Source: a virus. Taken from it: DNA of 27,797 nt. A model generated the notes under the pieces. The model was not told the DNA's origin and searched no databases. It worked only from the letters and a program-made list of their open reading frames with translations. The stretch covers positions 1-27,797 of IMG/VR virus record IMGVR_UViG_3300035688_000057. One strand, written 5' to 3'. Positions 13,373 to 19,949 of the stretch are shown here, one piece after another. Both the position numbers and the translations under genes were made by a program. The stretch's first letter is position 1. Every line of letters begins with the position of its first letter.

Positions 13373-13603
13373 ATGACCACGACTGAGCTTGCTGAGTATG
13401 CAGCGCACGACGGCCCAGGGGCCTGTTGCCGACCGGCTTATGATTCCAGTCCCGAGGGGATGGCATTTGCCGTCGGGTTGTGGGCGAGAGAACACGGCGT
13501 AGCAGTCCACGAAGTAGCGCAAGGCCGGGGCTACACGTTCCTCCTGAATCGAACCTACAAGATCAACTTCCGTGGCAGCGAGCCGCAAGCAACCCGCGTG
13601 TAA
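13373..13603 (+). CDS. Early protein of unknown function
   Basis: The 76-residue protein begins at ATG 13373 after GGGAG eight bases upstream; a TTG at 13355 is in frame but less well placed. It has an acidic helix with a Cys pair (MTTTELAEYAAHDGPGACC), then EGMAFAVGLWAREHGVAVHE and a beta-rich end (GYTFLLNRTYKINFRG). No family recognised. Confidence 0.65.
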   Translation: MTTTELAEYAAHDGPGACCRPAYDSSPEGMAFAVGLWAREHGVAVHEVAQGRGYTFLLNRTYKINFRGSEPQATRV

Positions 13604-13670
13604 CCGTCCGTCCCTCGTCCCAGGTAGCGCTGGGACCTGGAATGGGCGCTTGGAGCCCAGAACCCTCAAC

Positions 13671-13689
13671 GCCCCGATAGGGGCAGGAG
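13671..13689 (+). promoter_or_regulatory. Leader hairpin abutting ribosome site (gene at 13697)
   Basis: GCCCC (13671-13675) and GGGGC (13680-13684) form a perfect stem with loop GATA, followed at once by AGGAG (13685-13689). Two further hairpins (CAGGT/ACCTG and GGGC/GCCC) fill the rest of the 93-base gap upstream. Confidence 0.65.
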
Positions 13690-13696
13690 TAGAACT

Positions 13697-13915
13697 ATGA
13701 TCTCGTCAGCACTCGGCTACCTAGTGGATGCACAGGACAACGTCCTGGAGGAGAACTGCACACCCGACAATGCTCTGGAGTATCTGAAGCGTCGGAACTG
13801 GGACGGCGGCCGGACCGTTTGGCTGGCCTACGACACGGAGGAGAGTTACCAGTGGGAGGATGCAGACCTCGATTTTGTCGAGGTTGCCCCTCAGCGTACA
13901 GGGGGTGCAGCATGA
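13697..13915 (+). CDS. Small acidic early protein of unknown function
   Basis: The 72-residue protein starts at ATG 13697, seven bases after AGGAG. It is acidic throughout, with NALEYLKRRNWDGGRTVWLA and ESYQWEDADLDFVEVAP. Its stop shares ATGA with the next gene, so the two are coupled. No family recognised. Confidence 0.65.
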   Translation: MISSALGYLVDAQDNVLEENCTPDNALEYLKRRNWDGGRTVWLAYDTEESYQWEDADLDFVEVAPQRTGGAA

Positions 13916-14163
13916 GACACCGTGAGGCTCAGCTTCAAGCTATCCGCTACGCCCGCGAACAACTTCGCCGGCTAGACCCCCGATGGTGGCTTTATCAGAA
14001 TCCGGATGGCGGATTCCAGGTAATGGAACCTGACCAGATTACGCCCGACTGTGACCTGTACGTCACCCAGCCGGGTACACTCTTGGAGGTACTCAGGGAA
14101 GCCACAGAGATTGCCAAATTGCGCCTGCGATCCGCAGAGGCGGTGCCCCATGATTCTCTCTGA
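13912..14163 (+). CDS. Early protein of unknown function
   Basis: This 83-residue product starts at ATG 13912 inside the previous stop. It is basic at the N-terminus (MRHREAQLQAIRYAREQLRR) and Trp/Pro-rich in the middle (LDPRWWLYQNPDGGFQVMEP), with a C-terminal helix (LLEVLREATEIAKLRLRSAE). It overlaps the AAA+ ATPase gene by 14 bases and is probably made together with it. No family recognised. Confidence 0.65.
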   Translation: MRHREAQLQAIRYAREQLRRLDPRWWLYQNPDGGFQVMEPDQITPDCDLYVTQPGTLLEVLREATEIAKLRLRSAEAVPHDSL

Positions 14164-14794
14164 GCAATACCGCCCCCACACCTGGGGCGAGGTGGCAGGC
14201 CAAGCCGGCTTGCTGGAGCAACTGAGCAACCACCGTACCCATGGAGGGCTCTGCGGTAGGGCCTACTTTTTGGTCGGCCCCCCTGGATGTGGCAAAACCA
14301 CGATCGCCCGTCTAATTGCGGCCGAGGTGGCCGAGTTATGGGCCGTCGAGGAACTGGACGCGGCCAAGCTCGACGTGGAGACGTGCGACCGCTGGGAGCG
14401 CGAGGCGCACACCCGGCCCATCGGCGGCAAGGGGTGGGCGAAGGTGGTGAATGAGGCCGGGAGCCTACGGAAACCGATTGTCAAACGCCTCTTGACCCTC
14501 TTGGAGATAGAGGCGGTTCAGCGGAACATGACGGTGGTGTTTACCACCATGCCCGAAGAGCAGAAAGGGCTCTTCGCTGGGTCTGCGGAGTTGGAGAATG
14601 CTTTCGGAAGTCGAGTCGAATCGCTGGTTGTGGAGCCCGACCTGTTAGCGTTTGCAGCCCGGGCTCGGGCTGTTGCTCACGCGATTGGGCAGGACGGCAA
14701 AACAACCGAGGCGTACTACATCTTGGCCGTGCGGTGTGAGGGGAACCTGCGCGAAATGCTCAGGCGCGTGGAGAAAAGACAGGTGGCAGGATGA
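14150..14794 (+). CDS. AAA+ ATPase, clamp-loader-like
   Basis: The 214-residue protein opens with the clamp-loader signature (LSEQYRPHTWGEVAGQAGLL) and a Walker A motif GPPGCGKTT at residues 43-51. The Walker B position reads VVNEAGSL (99-106), with Asn instead of the usual Asp before Glu102; I recall the same NEA variant in other phage members. Sensor 1 is VFTT (130-133), and GSRVES (153-158) matches the SRC arginine-finger box of clamp loaders. A likely role is loading or remodelling at the phage replication fork. It is shorter than cellular DnaX and lacks its zinc module and C-terminal domains. Confidence 0.8.
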   Translation: MILSEQYRPHTWGEVAGQAGLLEQLSNHRTHGGLCGRAYFLVGPPGCGKTTIARLIAAEVAELWAVEELDAAKLDVETCDRWEREAHTRPIGGKGWAKVVNEAGSLRKPIVKRLLTLLEIEAVQRNMTVVFTTMPEEQKGLFAGSAELENAFGSRVESLVVEPDLLAFAARARAVAHAIGQDGKTTEAYYILAVRCEGNLREMLRRVEKRQVAG

Positions 14795-14994
14795 TAGCAG
14801 CCCTTGCGACCTACCGCGTGCTGACGATCCCGGCGACAGTCGATAACGGTGGGCCATTCAGCACGGATCGGCCAGCGTATGAGCAGGAGCGAATCGAGTT
14901 TGCAGAAGTTCCGTTTCACGGCATAACCGAACGGCTGGAAGTTGCGGGGTTTGTGCCACTCTGGGCGTGCGAGTCTCGCGTTTGGGTAAAGTGA
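14791..14994 (+). CDS. Early protein of unknown function
   Basis: A 67-residue protein that starts at ATG 14791, sharing ATGA with the AAA+ gene stop. It appears to be a small beta-rich domain (ALATYRVLTIPATVDNGG, IEFAEVPFHGITERLEVAGF, ESRVWVK). Coupling suggests a link to the ATPase. No family recognised. Confidence 0.65.
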   Translation: MIAALATYRVLTIPATVDNGGPFSTDRPAYEQERIEFAEVPFHGITERLEVAGFVPLWACESRVWVK

Positions 14995-15006
14995 AACCGA
15001 CTAACA

Positions 15007-15026
15007 GCCCGGGAGGGCGGAGGTGA
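15007..15026 (+). promoter_or_regulatory. GNRA-type leader hairpin abutting ribosome site (gene at 15031)
   Basis: GCCC (15007-15010), loop GGGA, GGGC (15015-15018), then GGAGGTGA (15019-15026), which is fully complementary to the 16S tail. The same leader with different GNRA loops occurs at 16203 and 16489. Confidence 0.75.
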
Positions 15027-15030
15027 GAAA

Positions 15031-15204
15031 GTGAAGTTCAAGATGAGTGTAGAGCTTGACAATAATGCGTTTACCGAGAGTCTGGCAACTGAACTGGCGC
15101 GCATACTGCGCCGAGTCGCGGAGCAAGTATGCGATGGTGATTTCGACGAAACGTGCATGGACATCAACGGGAATAAGGTCGGAGTCTGGGCGGTGGGCGA
15201 TTAG
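15031..15204 (+). CDS. 57-aa early protein, paralog A
   Basis: This 57-residue product (start GTG 15031) begins MKFKMSVELDNNAFTES and continues as a helix (LATELARILRRVAEQV), then CMDINGNKVGVWAVGD. It is a clear paralog of the protein at 16510: they share the first 11 residues and the GNxVGxWxVGD ending. Both have the same hairpin leader and the same trailing repeat, so gene and flanks were duplicated together. Function unknown. Confidence 0.75.
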   Translation: MKFKMSVELDNNAFTESLATELARILRRVAEQVCDGDFDETCMDINGNKVGVWAVGD

Positions 15205-15368
15205 CCGACCTGGCCTGGCCGGTCCTCCCTGGCAGGCGCTACAGCGCCGTGAGGCCATGGTTGCGTGAGGGCTGGCCGGAGCGGGCCGACAAAGCCCCGA
15301 ACATGCCGACTCGCCGGGCAACCGTGGCGAGCCCAGCCGGAGGGCATCCGAGCACAAGGAGCTTTACA

Positions 15369-15896
15369 ATGCCAGCGTTAGAAATCTACCACGTCGAGGA
15401 TTGGGGACAATTCATCGAGGAAAACAACATCGACCTGCACTGCCCAACATGCAAGGGCGAGGGCCAAGTCAACGAGGAGAACTGCGAGGAGTGCGGCGGC
15501 TCCGGTTACATGGACATCATGTGGAACACCATTTGGAATACTGGCTACCACACCGATGGGCGACAATTGCCGGCGGAGGCGCAAGGGGTAGCGATCTTCG
15601 AGCATGACGGGCATGTTTGGTTCGGGCTCCAGGGCTGCGGCATGGACATGACGCCCCATCTTGCAGCAGCTTGGATCGAGACCTTTCCCGATTGCCAATG
15701 GCTCCCCGATCAGTTCTTGGGCAACGGAACCAACCTGCGCGGGGGTTATGTGGAGAGTTGCGTTGGGAAGAAGATGGCGCGTCGGATTTACACCATCATC
15801 GGCAAGACAATCAAGGGAATGCGACAGCAAGCCGCGTTCCTGGCCGAGGACTTGAAGGAAGCACGCAAGCATCTGAGCAAGAAGGCAAGCTCTTGA
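15369..15896 (+). CDS. Protein with DnaJ-like CxxCxGxG zinc motif
   Basis: The 175-residue protein starts at ATG 15369, eight bases after AAGGAG; an in-frame extension to 15249 was discarded. Residues about 25-45 hold CPTCKGEGQ and CEECGGSGY, the zinc-binding pattern of DnaJ cysteine repeats and anti-TRAP. The middle (AIFEHDGHVWFGLQGCGMDM, then AAAWIETFPDCQWLPDQ) looks globular, and the last 40 residues are a charged helix. It may bind protein or RNA. I do not recognise the whole-length family. Confidence 0.75.
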   Translation: MPALEIYHVEDWGQFIEENNIDLHCPTCKGEGQVNEENCEECGGSGYMDIMWNTIWNTGYHTDGRQLPAEAQGVAIFEHDGHVWFGLQGCGMDMTPHLAAAWIETFPDCQWLPDQFLGNGTNLRGGYVESCVGKKMARRIYTIIGKTIKGMRQQAAFLAEDLKEARKHLSKKASS

Positions 15897-15949
15897 CGCC
15901 CCCCTTTACCGCCCCGGTGACGGGGCAGGCCGGCGGGCCGAAACGCAGC

Positions 15950-15970
15950 GCGGGTGACACCCGCAAGGAG
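15950..15970 (+). promoter_or_regulatory. Leader hairpin abutting ribosome site (gene at 15976)
   Basis: GCGGG (15950-15954) pairs with CCCGC (15960-15964), loop TGACA, followed directly by AAGGAG (15965-15970). A second hairpin, GCCCCG-GTGA-CGGGGC (15911-15926), lies 23 bases upstream and also has a GNRA loop. Confidence 0.65.
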
Positions 15971-15975
15971 ATGAG

Positions 15976-16179
15976 ATGATGACACTGATGAGTAGCATGA
16001 GCGAGGAAACATACTCTGTTATGCGCCACGACCTCAGAACGGGGGCGAAGTCTTGCGTCGGGGAGCATCTCACAATCAGACAGGCGGAGATTTACTGCGA
16101 CGTAGCCGATGAGTTGGACGGTGCCGGGGGCAGCGGCGAGGCGACTTATGCGCCTCAACTAGAAACGAAAGAGGATTAA
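15976..16179 (+). CDS. Early protein of unknown function
   Basis: This 67-residue protein may start at ATG 15976 or 15979; both follow AAGGAG at 5-8 bases. The Met/Ser-rich start is followed by YSVMRHDLRTGAKSCVGEHL, an acidic helix (RQAEIYCDVADELDGA) and a Gly-rich tail. No family recognised. Confidence 0.6.
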   Translation: MMTLMSSMSEETYSVMRHDLRTGAKSCVGEHLTIRQAEIYCDVADELDGAGGSGEATYAPQLETKED

Positions 16180-16202
16180 CGTCCCGGGTGGATCGACTAA
16201 CA

Positions 16203-16222
16203 GCCCGCAAGGGCGGAGGTGA
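16203..16222 (+). promoter_or_regulatory. GNRA leader hairpin abutting ribosome site (gene at 16226)
   Basis: GCCC (16203-16206), GCAA loop, GGGC (16211-16214), then GGAGGTGA (16215-16222) and GTG at 16226. The flank ACTAACAGCCCG is shared with the 15007 copy. Confidence 0.75.
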
Positions 16223-16225
16223 AAC

Positions 16226-16462
16226 GTGGTTATCAACGTCAACAACTCAGAAACACTTGTCGCAGTTGTGCAGCGACTCACAGAGGCCGAGTTTCCCAAC
16301 GGGGGCGACGTTCCATGGGAGGTCACGTGTTACGGCCTAACCGCGGACGTGGAATTTCCTGACGAACTCAGTGAGTATATGCGGGCGGGGGCCTACCCTG
16401 ATCCCGAGGACATTGGCGACCTGTGGCTCGCAGAGGTCGATGCAATGCTAGACGGCAACTAG
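16226..16462 (+). CDS. Acidic early protein of unknown function
   Basis: The 78-residue product starts at GTG 16226. It is acidic, with a likely beta-alpha-beta pattern (VINVNNSETLVAVVQRLTEA, WEVTCYGLTADVEFPDEL, then DIGDLWLAEVDAMLDGN). It lies between the two 57-aa paralogs and shares their leader and trailing repeats, which suggests the module is copied as gene cassettes. No family recognised. Confidence 0.65.
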   Translation: MVINVNNSETLVAVVQRLTEAEFPNGGDVPWEVTCYGLTADVEFPDELSEYMRAGAYPDPEDIGDLWLAEVDAMLDGN

Positions 16463-16488
16463 CCGACCTGGCCTAGCCGGTCCCAACA

Positions 16489-16506
16489 GCCGAAAGGCGG
16501 AGGTGA
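16489..16506 (+). promoter_or_regulatory. GAAA-loop leader hairpin abutting ribosome site (gene at 16510)
   Basis: GCC (16489-16491), GAAA, GGC (16496-16498), then GGAGGTGA (16499-16506) and ATG at 16510. Third copy of the leader family, with a shorter stem. Confidence 0.7.
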
Positions 16507-16509
16507 CAA

Positions 16510-16683
16510 ATGAAGTTCAAGATGAGCGTAGAGCTTGACAATGATGCGTTTGCCGAGAGTCTGGCAACTGAACTCATACGCATCCTGCGCGAGGTGGCAG
16601 AGGGTGTGAAACTCGGACGATTCGACGCTCAATGCCTCGACCTGAACGGTAATAGCGTGGGTCAGTGGGTCGTAGGCGATTAG
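16510..16683 (+). CDS. 57-aa early protein, paralog B
   Basis: This 57-residue protein (start ATG 16510) opens MKFKMSVELDNDAFAESLAT and ends NGNSVGQWVVGD. It is the same length as the copy at 15031, with the differences concentrated in the second half of the helix and the following linker (for example REVAEGVKLGRFDAQCLDL). That pattern suggests the ends are constrained and the middle is free to change. Function unknown. Confidence 0.75.
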   Translation: MKFKMSVELDNDAFAESLATELIRILREVAEGVKLGRFDAQCLDLNGNSVGQWVVGD

Positions 16684-16764
16684 CCGACCCGGCCTGGCCG
16701 GTCCTCGCGGAGGGCTGGCCGGAGCGGGCCGACGAGCCCGGACCTTAACCAAAGGAGTAAAAAC

Positions 16765-16953
16765 GTGTTGACCATCACAAACAACTGCAACGGTTACTCA
16801 ATCCTCCTGTCTGAGCCTGGAACCGGAACACGCGGCATTCGCGTCCAGGCGGAGAATGTGGCCGAGATTGTCGAGACCGTCCAGCATTACTACACGGAGC
16901 CGTACCATCGTGAGGGACGCCCGAACTGTCCATTGTGCCGCAGGAGAGACTAA
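16765..16953 (+). CDS. Small early protein with C-terminal CxxC
   Basis: The 62-residue product starts at GTG 16765, eight bases after AAAGGAG. It has a beta-rich N-terminus (MLTITNNCNGYSILLSEPG), a helix (AENVAEIVETVQHYYTEP) and a basic tail with CPLCRRRD. The single CxxC would need a partner or a dimer to bind zinc. No family recognised. Confidence 0.65.
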   Translation: MLTITNNCNGYSILLSEPGTGTRGIRVQAENVAEIVETVQHYYTEPYHREGRPNCPLCRRRD

Positions 16954-17041
16954 CCGCGGGCACCGGACCAAGCCGGCATGGCCGGCGTCGGCCTACTCCC
17001 CGGCGCCGGCCGGCCTGCGGATTCAACAGAAGAGCAAAACC

Positions 17042-17287
17042 ATGAGTAACAACGACGTACAGCCGTGCTGGCTCATCTGGGAGCACGTCGTTAAACCTCA
17101 AGGAAACGTCCGCTATCTGCGGGCTGTGGACATGACGGAAGCTGTGCGGGACTTGCACCTGTATACGTTGAGCCTGATGCGAGACCACGGCAAAATCGAG
17201 GTCGAAGAGCGGCTTGTGAATCACCTCATGGGGCAAAGTATGCACCTAGCTATGGGCAAAGTAAGGAGGCTCGTTCCGCCGGATTAA
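17042..17287 (+). CDS. Early protein of unknown function
   Basis: The 81-residue protein starts at ATG 17042; an in-frame open stretch back to 16856 reads as shadow. It is mostly helical (IWEHVVKPQGNVRYLRAVDM, AVRDLHLYTLSLMRDHGKI, then LVNHLMGQSMHLAMGKVRRL). The ribosome site is weak (AGAAGAG, nine bases upstream). A GC-rich set of inverted repeats (GCCGGC/GGCGCCGGCC, 16973-17016) precedes it. No family recognised. Confidence 0.6.
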   Translation: MSNNDVQPCWLIWEHVVKPQGNVRYLRAVDMTEAVRDLHLYTLSLMRDHGKIEVEERLVNHLMGQSMHLAMGKVRRLVPPD

Positions 17288-17302
17288 CGGGAGAATCAAA
17301 CG

Positions 17303-17704
17303 ATGGCGGTAGGCCGTAAACGATGCTGGAAGCGCTGGGTCTCAGTCGGTCACTACGACTTGACTCGCCTGGTTTGGATTGCTCGCCGGAACGGCATGAA
17401 GTGTATCGACGCCTACAAGTTCGACATGCACTTCTACAATGAATTGGGCTTGTTTGGCACCAGCCAGCAGATGCAAGCCACAGAAACGACCTGGCAGGCG
17501 CCTCGGTATGAGAATGGCCATATATGCCACGAGGTTCTGCGACGTAAGCCACCTTCGGCCTTCGGAGTCAACGTATCAATTGGAAAAAAGAACTGGCTCG
17601 AACGCAAATTGCCGCCAGTCGGCGACATGCCGCAAGGAACATCTTGGGACGAGTTACGTTGTATCATTCCACCGCTTGAAAGGAGCGAAGTATGTACCGA
17701 GTAG
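17303..17704 (+). CDS. Early protein of unknown function, basic
   Basis: This 133-residue protein starts at ATG 17303 with GGGAGAA ten bases upstream. It is basic and aromatic at the N-terminus (MAVGRKRCWKRWVSVGHYDL, then FDMHFYNELGLFG) and ends LRCIIPPLERSEVCTE. Its last 13 bases overlap the next gene. The base use is less GC-rich than in the surrounding early genes. I recognise no family. Confidence 0.6.
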   Translation: MAVGRKRCWKRWVSVGHYDLTRLVWIARRNGMKCIDAYKFDMHFYNELGLFGTSQQMQATETTWQAPRYENGHICHEVLRRKPPSAFGVNVSIGKKNWLERKLPPVGDMPQGTSWDELRCIIPPLERSEVCTE

Positions 17705-17997
17705 AATACGGCCAGACGCCCCACCAGCGTCTCCAGGACCGGCTGGACCGGATGGTGGCAGCTATCTGGCCGACCCGAATTTCCCCAGGGTCTCCTATTT
17801 CAACGGCTGAGCAGTTTGACTACCAGGGCATCGCAGAAGCCGTCGAGTTGGCCTGGCGACTGCTGAAAGCGGTCGAGGACAGCATTGGACATGAGGCAGC
17901 CATGGAGACAGCGTTGCACCCTGAGGTGCAAACCGCAGAACAGCAGGCGCGCGAGGAAAAGCTTAACGCCCTAATTGAGAAGATGAGGGTTACATGA
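17692..17997 (+). CDS. Helical early protein of unknown function
   Basis: The 101-residue product starts at ATG 17692, five bases after AAAGGAG. After a basic N-terminus (MYRVEYGQTPHQRLQDRLDR) it is helical (IAEAVELAWRLLKAVEDSIG, then AEQQAREEKLNALIEKMRV), probably coiled coil. It overlaps the following gene by ATGA. No family recognised. Confidence 0.65.
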   Translation: MYRVEYGQTPHQRLQDRLDRMVAAIWPTRISPGSPISTAEQFDYQGIAEAVELAWRLLKAVEDSIGHEAAMETALHPEVQTAEQQAREEKLNALIEKMRVT

Positions 17998-18266
17998 AAC
18001 GTCACGGCCGCAAACGCCCCTACACTGACATCGGCGTCCGCCGGCTGCCCTGTACCCGCTGCGGAAAGCCAGCGACTCGCCAGTGGCAAGTCTGTGCCGA
18101 CGGGAATCTCTACCGACCGATCTGTAGTCGCTGTGATGTATTTCTTAATGGGCTTGTGCTCAACACAATGCACGACCCGAAATTCATCACCAAGATGCGG
18201 AGATACCGAAACAAGGTGCTTGGTCGAACTCGGGCGATGGGGTGGGCATATCTTACGATTCCTTGA
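17994..18266 (+). CDS. Phage zinc-ribbon protein, conserved unknown
   Basis: The 90-residue protein has LPCTRCGKPATRQWQVCADG followed by YRPICSRCDVFLNGLVLNTM, two CxxC pairs that should form a zinc ribbon, and ends in a basic helix (FITKMRRYRNKV). The combination CxxCGxPAxxQWQVCADG with CxxCDxxLNxLVL matches a family I remember in environmental phages and prophages, of unknown role. It closes the early operon and overlaps the tail of the HigA-like gene on the opposite strand by 14 bases. Confidence 0.75.
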   Translation: MKRHGRKRPYTDIGVRRLPCTRCGKPATRQWQVCADGNLYRPICSRCDVFLNGLVLNTMHDPKFITKMRRYRNKVLGRTRAMGWAYLTIP

Positions 18267-18585
18267 GTATCTCCTCGCCCGTCTGTTCTTGCCTGGCACG
18301 GTAATCGTCGAGCGCCGCCTGAACTGTGAGAGGGTCAGGATGCCGATACCTCGCCTCCCGCGCATTCCAAAATCGAGCAGGAATCCCTAGCACCATCTCC
18401 AGCTTGTAGGCAGTGCGGTAGCTAATCGGCGCAACACCGTTCACGATCTGACTGATCGTCTTCTGACTCATTCCCATGCGGAGGGCCAGACCTGCCTGCG
18501 TAAGCCCCTTGGCTCGCAAGGTCTCCCTGAGAGTCGCTCCTGGGGCAACGCGATAGTCTGGCTGGAATGGATATGTCTTTGGCAT
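18253..18585 (-). CDS. higA: HigA-like XRE regulator / antitoxin-type protein
   Basis: The 110-residue protein matches the HigA/VapI antitoxin layout: a helix-turn-helix at about residues 15-70 (ATLRETLRAKGLTQAGLALR, MGMSQKTISQIVNG) followed by YRTAYKLEMVLGIPARFWNA, a typical signature. It binds DNA and, in true systems, a HigB mRNA interferase. No HigB-like gene (short basic RelE fold) is present on either side, so it is either an orphan antitoxin or a phage regulator. The ATG at 18585 has only a weak ribosome site. It may be transcribed with the coiled-coil gene upstream. Confidence 0.8.
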   Translation of the reverse strand: MPKTYPFQPDYRVAPGATLRETLRAKGLTQAGLALRMGMSQKTISQIVNGVAPISYRTAYKLEMVLGIPARFWNAREARYRHPDPLTVQAALDDYRARQEQTGEEILKES

Positions 18586-18630
18586 TTTTCAGAATCCAAA
18601 CAGCGACTGTGGAAACAACGGCTCGACTCC

Positions 18631-18885
18631 CTATGCCTCAGAGTGCAGTCTGTTCATCGCAAGTTCGTGGAGTTCGACCTTAAAATCGATTTTTTCACGC
18701 AACTCTACAAGGATAGCGAGCTTCTGCTGGGCTACGGCAACTTTGTCCTGGTACGCGAAGATCTGCTTTTCGCATTCGTTGATGGTCTGACGAGTCGCCA
18801 CGATGTCCTCTTCGATAACCCTAATCGGTGTCTGAATCTCGGCGGCAAGGTCAAACTCCACATTCACCTCGACGGCGCGTTCCAT
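18631..18885 (-). CDS. Coiled-coil protein of unknown function
   Basis: The 84-residue product starts at ATG 18885, nine bases after AAGGAG. After residue 15 it is nearly all heptad-like helix (PIRVIEEDIVATRQTINECE, then KVAVAQQKLAILVELREKID). It precedes the HigA-like gene on the same strand by 45 bases. It does not look like a toxin. It could be a structural or regulatory dimer; no family recognised. Confidence 0.65.
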   Translation of the reverse strand: MERAVEVNVEFDLAAEIQTPIRVIEEDIVATRQTINECEKQIFAYQDKVAVAQQKLAILVELREKIDFKVELHELAMNRLHSEA

Positions 18886-19562
18886 AGCCCTTGTCTCCTT
18901 ATCAATGTCTAAAGCCCTTCAGCCCTCCCTATCCTGTGGGGTCCGGCCGTCGTCCCTGTCTCTCTCTGGCATTAGCCTGATTGAGATGTAGGACGCCTGG
19001 TAAGGAAGTCTTGTATATCCGTCTGTCTTCCTGAGCAACGTAAGTCTTCCTCACATAAACTCAGGTGCCGCAGCATGAAAGAAGCGAATGTCACAACCTC
19101 TTGCTGCGACTCGACTTGCGCGCCGTGACACGGTGCGGGAACCTTACGTCCGGGGTAGGGTCTTTGTGGGATTTTGGACCACGACGCGGCTGTCATGGCA
19201 GGATCAACTACCTGCTCGTTGCGTGGAAGAGCCGCCGTAAGTCTGGCGGTAGACCCGGTTTCGGTTCGATGCGAGTGTCTAAGGCGTCCCTTTTGGCCGC
19301 CGGCGACCGAGGAGGTTTCAACTCGGCTCGTTTTGTTACTCGGCTCTTTTTTTCGTCGGGAGAAAGTGCCGACGCGACATAACCCGCGATCCAGGCGGAT
19401 CGGACAGACAGACAGTCCTCTAACAGCCATCCCAGGGATGGGCAGTGCCCCGCCTGGATGCGAGCCCAGGTAACGCCAAGTGCCTCCGCGGATACAATGT
19501 GGCACGGCACCTCTTCGGGGCGCAAATAGCAAGGCCAGCCCAGGCACTTCGCCGGACTGGCC

Positions 19563-19591
19563 TTGCACGTTCTTCTGGTGTATGCTATGAT
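19563..19591 (+). promoter_or_regulatory. Sigma-70-type promoter of predicted small RNA
   Basis: TTGCAC (19563-19568), a 17-base spacer, then TATGAT (19586-19591). The -35 overlaps the right arm (19557-19566) of a perfect 10-base inverted repeat whose left arm is 19529-19538, which could be an operator. Confidence 0.6.
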
Positions 19592-19597
19592 TCGTTT

Positions 19598-19664
19598 TGG
19601 TGGTCATGTGAGGTCCGTTCACATTGACTGCTCGGCCCGCCCGATCCCAGCGGGCCTCTTTTTT
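19598..19664 (+). ncRNA. Predicted small RNA of about 67 bases
   Basis: A well-formed promoter points into a segment that ends 73 bases after the -10 in a classic intrinsic terminator, with no coding frame in between. The start is estimated at seven bases after the -10 box. The target is unknown. It may be a regulatory RNA or an attenuated leader whose readthrough product would enter the following non-coding stretch. Confidence 0.45.
19634..19664 (+). terminator. Intrinsic terminator
   Basis: GGCCCGC (19634-19640) and GCGGGCC (19650-19656) pair around a nine-base loop, followed by TCTTTTTT. Confidence 0.85.
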
Positions 19665-19810
19665 GCCCAACGGGCCTGTGGTTTGTTACGTCATGCCGCG
19701 ACGGGCGCCGCATTGATTTGCTTGGCCCAATCATTCACCCCGTCATCTTGCCCGATTCTCGGGTGAAGGTCAATCCCAGTTTCTGGAACATCACCAGAAG
19801 CAAAGAAAGT

Positions 19811-19849
19811 GGTCCCGGCCGCTAAAATGTCCACCTAGCGGCCAGGACC
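19811..19849. repeat. Long perfect-arm hairpin
   Basis: GGTCC-C-GGCCGCTA pairs with TAGCGGCC-A-GGACC (13 pairs, one mismatch) around an 11-base loop. No T-run follows on the plus strand. It may be an RNA fold or a protein binding site; its role is unknown. Confidence 0.6.
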
Positions 19850-19949
19850 ATGTACCAACTAGACCCAAACAGAAAGGTGTGACCATGTACGGACGCACGT
19901 GGTCAGGGTCCGTCTTTATCTTAGCACGTCCGCCACCACGGTCAAGACC

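Larger units (their letters stand above)
15202..16704 (+). repeat. Three-copy post-stop repeat TAGCCGACC(T/C)GGCCT(G/A)GCCGGTCC
   Basis: Copies lie at 15202-15225, 16460-16483 and 16681-16704, each beginning with the stop codon TAG of a small gene. CCGACC can pair with GGCCGG with one mismatch in two copies. A further shared segment (GAGGGCTGGCCGGAGCGGGC and following CGAC) recurs after copies 1 and 3 (about 15266-15290 and 16710-16734). Confidence 0.75.

Noticed and set aside
18586-18630. Missing HigB toxin gene next to the HigA-like gene
   Set aside because: I searched the flanks by eye on both strands and found no frame long enough or of the right type.
18972-19670. 232-codon minus-strand frame
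   Set aside because: It crosses the predicted small-RNA promoter and terminator and several hairpins, has no ribosome site and shows no domain.
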